Positions 61,456 through 64,000 of a stretch of 64,000 bases of DNA are shown piece after piece. A model generated the notes under the pieces. The model saw only the letters and a list, made by a program, of their open reading frames with translations. It was not told the origin of the DNA and made no database searches. Every line of letters starts with the position of its first letter. Position 1 is the first letter of the stretch. This stretch comes from Treponema sp. (GTDB lineage Bacteria > Spirochaetota > Spirochaetia > Treponematales > Treponemataceae): positions 62,001-126,000 of the forward strand of contig JAFLSN010000003.1 of assembly GCA_022510905.1 (NCBI GenBank), written 5' to 3'. Position numbers and translations under genes: made by a program.

Positions 61456-62265
61456 TTACATCGTCTGCAACAGCAGCCGGTCATTGTTTAAAGACTTGTT
61501 TTTTATGCTGCGGAATTTTTCTACAATAATGTCCATGGTGAGATGTTTCTTTTCTTGAGCCCCAATGTCCATTATAATTTCACCGCCGTCCATCATGAGC
61601 AGGCGATTTCCGTATTCGAGGGCGTGATCCATGTTGTGCGTCACCATCATAACGGTAAGATTGTAGTCGTGCGCAAATTTTTTGGTCAGCTCCATGATGA
61701 TTGTGGCATTTGTGGGGTCAAGAGCGGCCGTATGTTCATCGAGCAGAAGCAGCGCAGGTTTAGACATGACTGCCATCAGCAATGTGAGAGCCTGCCGTTG
61801 GCCTCCCGAAAATTGCTCAACGTTGTCACGCAGGCGGTTTTCAAGCCCCATGTTTAGCACGGCGAGTTGTTCTCTAAAATGTTCGCGGAGTTTATTGTTC
61901 AAGCTGATTTTTAATCCTTTGAAACCCTTTTTTGAAGCAATCACCATGTTGTCTTCGAGTGACATTTTTCCGGCGGTGCCAAGCAAAGGATTTTGAAAAA
62001 TGCGCCCAATGTAAACGGCCCGGCGGTATTCTTTTTGATGGGTTATGTCTTTGTTTCCTTGTGCCGTCTCAAGTGTGATAGTTCCATGCGAAGGTGCGAT
62101 TGTTCCGGCGATCACATTGTACAGCGTTGATTTTCCAGCTCCATTTGAACCGATAACGGTAATAAAATCTCCTGCCGTTATGTGCATGTTGATATGCTTT
62201 AGCGCATGATTTTCATCTGGTGTATTGGGATTAAAAGTTACGCATATATCATGCAGTTGCATCAT
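61456..62265 (-). CDS. ABC transporter ATP-binding protein (TrpX/TrpY system-like)
   Basis: A 269-residue ATPase with Walker A GSNGAGKST near residue 39, Q-loop RIFQNP, signature FSGGQRQAL near 153, Walker B LLLLDEHTAALD near 172, and H-loop MMVTHN. IFQNP LLGT and EHTAALDP are typical of the ATPases that serve tryptophan/tyrosine-type (BMP-like) uptake systems. The partner permease lies 46 bases upstream on the same strand. No substrate-binding protein gene is next to them. Confidence 0.88.
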   Translation of the reverse strand: MMQLHDICVTFNPNTPDENHALKHINMHITAGDFITVIGSNGAGKSTLYNVIAGTIAPSHGTITLETAQGNKDITHQKEYRRAVYIGRIFQNPLLGTAGKMSLEDNMVIASKKGFKGLKISLNNKLREHFREQLAVLNMGLENRLRDNVEQFSGGQRQALTLLMAVMSKPALLLLDEHTAALDPTNATIIMELTKKFAHDYNLTVMMVTHNMDHALEYGNRLLMMDGGEIIMDIGAQEKKHLTMDIIVEKFRSIKNKSLNNDRLLLQTM

Positions 62266-62311
62266 GGTGGCACTCCTTGGCGCACAGGCAGTTTGCGCCT
62301 AAAGTAAGATT

Positions 62312-63265
62312 TTATAGCTCCTGTTTGGTTTTTGTTTTGGAGGAGGAATAAGGCTGCTTTTTTGTTGTAACATGCAATTTTTCTGAAAGTTTAAACCGAC
62401 TTACAATTAAGCACAGGATAATCAAAATGCCAGTCACAAGTTTTAAATCGTTCGGTGTTAACCTGATGAGATGTCCGTATGTCCGTGCCAAAATCATAAG
62501 CGCCCGATACATGCATGAACCAATCAATACACGTAAAGTCTGAAATCCGATTTTGTTGGAGTGAATCACAAACTCGCCAAGCATTAGTGAAGCAAGCCCG
62601 CTTACCACAATGCCTGTTCCCATGCCGACATCTGCAAAGCCGTTGTACATTGCGGCAAATGCACCGGCCAGTGCCGCAAGGCCGTTTCCAAAACAAATGC
62701 CGATGGTGCGGAGTGCAGTTGGGTTCACTCCTTGCGAAACAACAAGCTGAGGATTTGAGCCGAGCGCTCCCATGGTCAAGCCCATGTCGGTATGAAAAAA
62801 CAAATCAAGAATGATTTTTAAGATGAGCACAAACAAAATCAGAAACGCCACGATGCCCCATTCAGGATTTTCAACTGAAGGAATGTGTTCATAAATTATG
62901 TCGAGAATATTTGAGAACAGTGTGGGTATGCGCAAAAATGAAACGTTCGATTTGTTTCCCATGATGCGGAGATTGATTGAATACAACATGGTCATTGTCA
63001 AGATACCGGCAAGAAGGTCTGGGATGTGAAGCCGTGTGTATATGGCTGATGTAACAAGCCCGGCCACCAGTCCAGAAAAAAACGAAACGCAAAGGGCAAG
63101 CGGCATTGGAATTTTTGCAAGCAGACAGGCAGCGAGCACGCAAGCTCCCAACGGAAAAGAACCGTCAACCGTCATGTCGCAAAAATTCAGAACACGGAAT
63201 GTGCAGAACAAACCCAGCACCATAATTCCATAAATCAGACCTTCAATAAAAATTTCTGCAAGCAT
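62312..63265 (-). CDS. ABC transporter permease (TrpY-like)
   Basis: A 317-residue permease with about nine helices of the branched-chain amino acid/BMP type: CTFRVLNFCDMTVDGSFPLGA near residue 30, MTMLYSINLRIMG near 95, ALGSNPQLVVSQGVN near 185, and GLAALAGAFAAMYNGFADVGMG near 215. ATG 63265 begins the typical AEIFIEGLIYGIMVLG start; a TATCAT box (63274-63279) lies eight bases upstream. The substrate is inferred only from family membership (aromatic amino acids or related). Confidence 0.88.
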   Translation of the reverse strand: MLAEIFIEGLIYGIMVLGLFCTFRVLNFCDMTVDGSFPLGACVLAACLLAKIPMPLALCVSFFSGLVAGLVTSAIYTRLHIPDLLAGILTMTMLYSINLRIMGNKSNVSFLRIPTLFSNILDIIYEHIPSVENPEWGIVAFLILFVLILKIILDLFFHTDMGLTMGALGSNPQLVVSQGVNPTALRTIGICFGNGLAALAGAFAAMYNGFADVGMGTGIVVSGLASLMLGEFVIHSNKIGFQTLRVLIGSCMYRALMILARTYGHLIRLTPNDLKLVTGILIILCLIVSRFKLSEKLHVTTKKQPYSSSKTKTKQEL

Positions 63266-63319
63266 ATAAACAAATGATACCACACTTTTTTTAATTTTGA
63301 TAGAAAATCAGCGTGTTTT

Positions 63320-63384
63320 GAAATAAAAAATCGACACACTGCGGCGCAAAAGCACGGTATGTACCCTTTCCGCGTGAATCAAGG
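63320..63384 (-). repeat. R1 dispersed hairpin repeat, copy D
   Basis: On the minus strand: GATTCACGCGGAAAGGG, TACATACCGTGCTTTTGCG, then CAGTGTGTCGATTTTTTATT. It is the most compact copy. It lies between the methyltransferase stop and the permease promoter. Confidence 0.72.
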
Positions 63385-63391
63385 CTCTTGA

Positions 63392-64000
63392 CTAGTTATG
63401 CTGGAATGGTACGGTGTTTCGTTCCCAGAACACGCCATCGGTGTATCCTTGTATGGTCGCGGTGTGCTCTGCATCTGCAAGGCGCTTTTCGGCCCAAGTG
63501 CAGTACAGTTCACTTTGTTCAATGCCCAGATATTGTCTTCCCAGCTTTTTTGCTGCAACCGATGTTGTGCCGCTTCCTAAGAATGGGTCAAACACCAGGT
63601 CGCCGGAATTGCTTGAAGCAAGAATCAGTTTTGCCAGCAGTTTTTCAGGTTTTTGCGTGGGATGCGCGGTGTTTTCTGCCATGCTCCAGAAGGGAATGGA
63701 AATATCATCCCAAAAATTGCTTGGGCAGGTGTCGCGGAAGCAGCCGGCTTTTGTCTGCTTCCAGTCCTTGGGGCGGCCTTGTTCGCGGTAGGGTGCAATC
63801 ACTTTGCGGCGCTGTTTTACGGCATTCAAGTTGAATGTGTAAGTATCGCCAATGGTGCAGAACCAAATGTCTTCCATGCTGTTTTTCCAGTTTGACCGTG
63901 CACCGCGGCCTTTTTCGCGTTGCCAGGTAATGCGGTTCTGCAATTTCAGTTTTTTTTGTGCTTCATATTCAGTTAGTACGTGCGAGATGCTTATGCTGCT
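63392..64000 (-). CDS. DNA methyltransferase, N4/N6 beta class, 5' part missing
   Basis: The C-terminal ~202 residues of a site-specific DNA methylase; the frame stays open to the window edge, so the start and the catalytic DPPY/SPPY motif lie beyond 64000. Visible are ENTAHPTQKPEKLLAKLIL (motif X-like region) and DPFLGSGTTSVAAKKLGR with LGIEQSELY (motif I, SAM binding). The order, with the SAM site at the C terminus, shows beta class. The region between (RGARSNWKNSMEDIWFCTIG) is part of target recognition. Whether a restriction enzyme lies next to it cannot be seen. Confidence 0.9.
   Translation of the reverse strand, partial: SSISISHVLTEYEAQKKLKLQNRITWQREKGRGARSNWKNSMEDIWFCTIGDTYTFNLNAVKQRRKVIAPYREQGRPKDWKQTKAGCFRDTCPSNFWDDISIPFWSMAENTAHPTQKPEKLLAKLILASSNSGDLVFDPFLGSGTTSVAAKKLGRQYLGIEQSELYCTWAEKRLADAEHTATIQGYTDGVFWERNTVPFQHN

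Overview
The window looks like a chromosomal segment of a spirochaete, most likely Treponema or a close relative. This is inferred from gene content: an archaeal-type PheT, an XPB-type helicase, a long 'PKTVDND' phosphofructokinase, DUF763, a monomeric [FeFe] hydrogenase and a TrpX/TrpY-like ABC pair. No rRNA, tRNA, CRISPR array or intact insertion sequence was recognised. Most of the sequence is ordinary chromosome of moderate G+C. Three patches stand out: a 41-bp minisatellite (41.7-42.7 kb), a 7-bp microsatellite (40.7 kb) and a G+C-rich phage scar (56.8-57.4 kb).

Layout. 0-5.6 kb: end of pheT, queH, then a methyltransferase, a ketosynthase-like chain-length-factor protein and an acyltransferase resembling part of an aryl polyene pathway, then a secreted esterase. 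6-16 kb: Rsm22-like methyltransferase, Hsp33, DUF763, Nudix, rpiA and sbcDC. 16-24 kb: [FeFe] hydrogenase, a double-receiver regulator, a large hybrid histidine kinase, hisG, hisB and a VanZ-like protein. 24-36 kb: phosphofructokinase, an adenine methylase, a lipoprotein nuclease, nicotinamidase, an AEC transporter, an RluA-family enzyme, NAD(P)HX repair and a YkgJ protein. 36-40.4 kb: a translationally coupled five-gene operon matching ApeN-O-P-Q-R (lipoprotein, KS, dehydratase, ketoreductase, KS). 40.4-42.8 kb: microsatellite, CAP-domain lipoprotein, minisatellite. 42.8-48.6 kb: MscS channel, two lipoproteins, OppA and an unknown partner. 48.9-56.8 kb: O-acetylhomoserine sulfhydrylase, a dehydrogenase/zinc-finger fusion with a flavodoxin-ferredoxin and ApbE, a DAACS symporter and MgtC. 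57.6-64 kb: XPB helicase with a coupled partner, an ABC pair and a partial DNA methyltransferase.

How the genes work together. Two loci 31 kb apart appear to encode complementary parts of one aryl polyene (membrane pigment) pathway: methyltransferase, CLF and acyltransferase at 2.0-4.7 kb, and lipoprotein, two KS, DH and KR at 36.0-40.4 kb. The acyl carrier proteins, the aryl-acid ligase and the exporter are not in the window.

Three genome-level patterns were found by reading. (1) Many first-in-operon genes have a TATACT-like -10 box ending exactly 6-8 bases before the start codon, which predicts leaderless mRNAs; downstream operon genes use AGGAGG-like sites or ATGA overlaps. (2) A hairpin repeat family of about 60-140 bp recurs at least six times in intergenic DNA, often between convergent genes, and a second family occurs twice. 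(3) The 41-bp minisatellite has 24 copies in perfect register, each built around a GGAATT(T)CC dyad.
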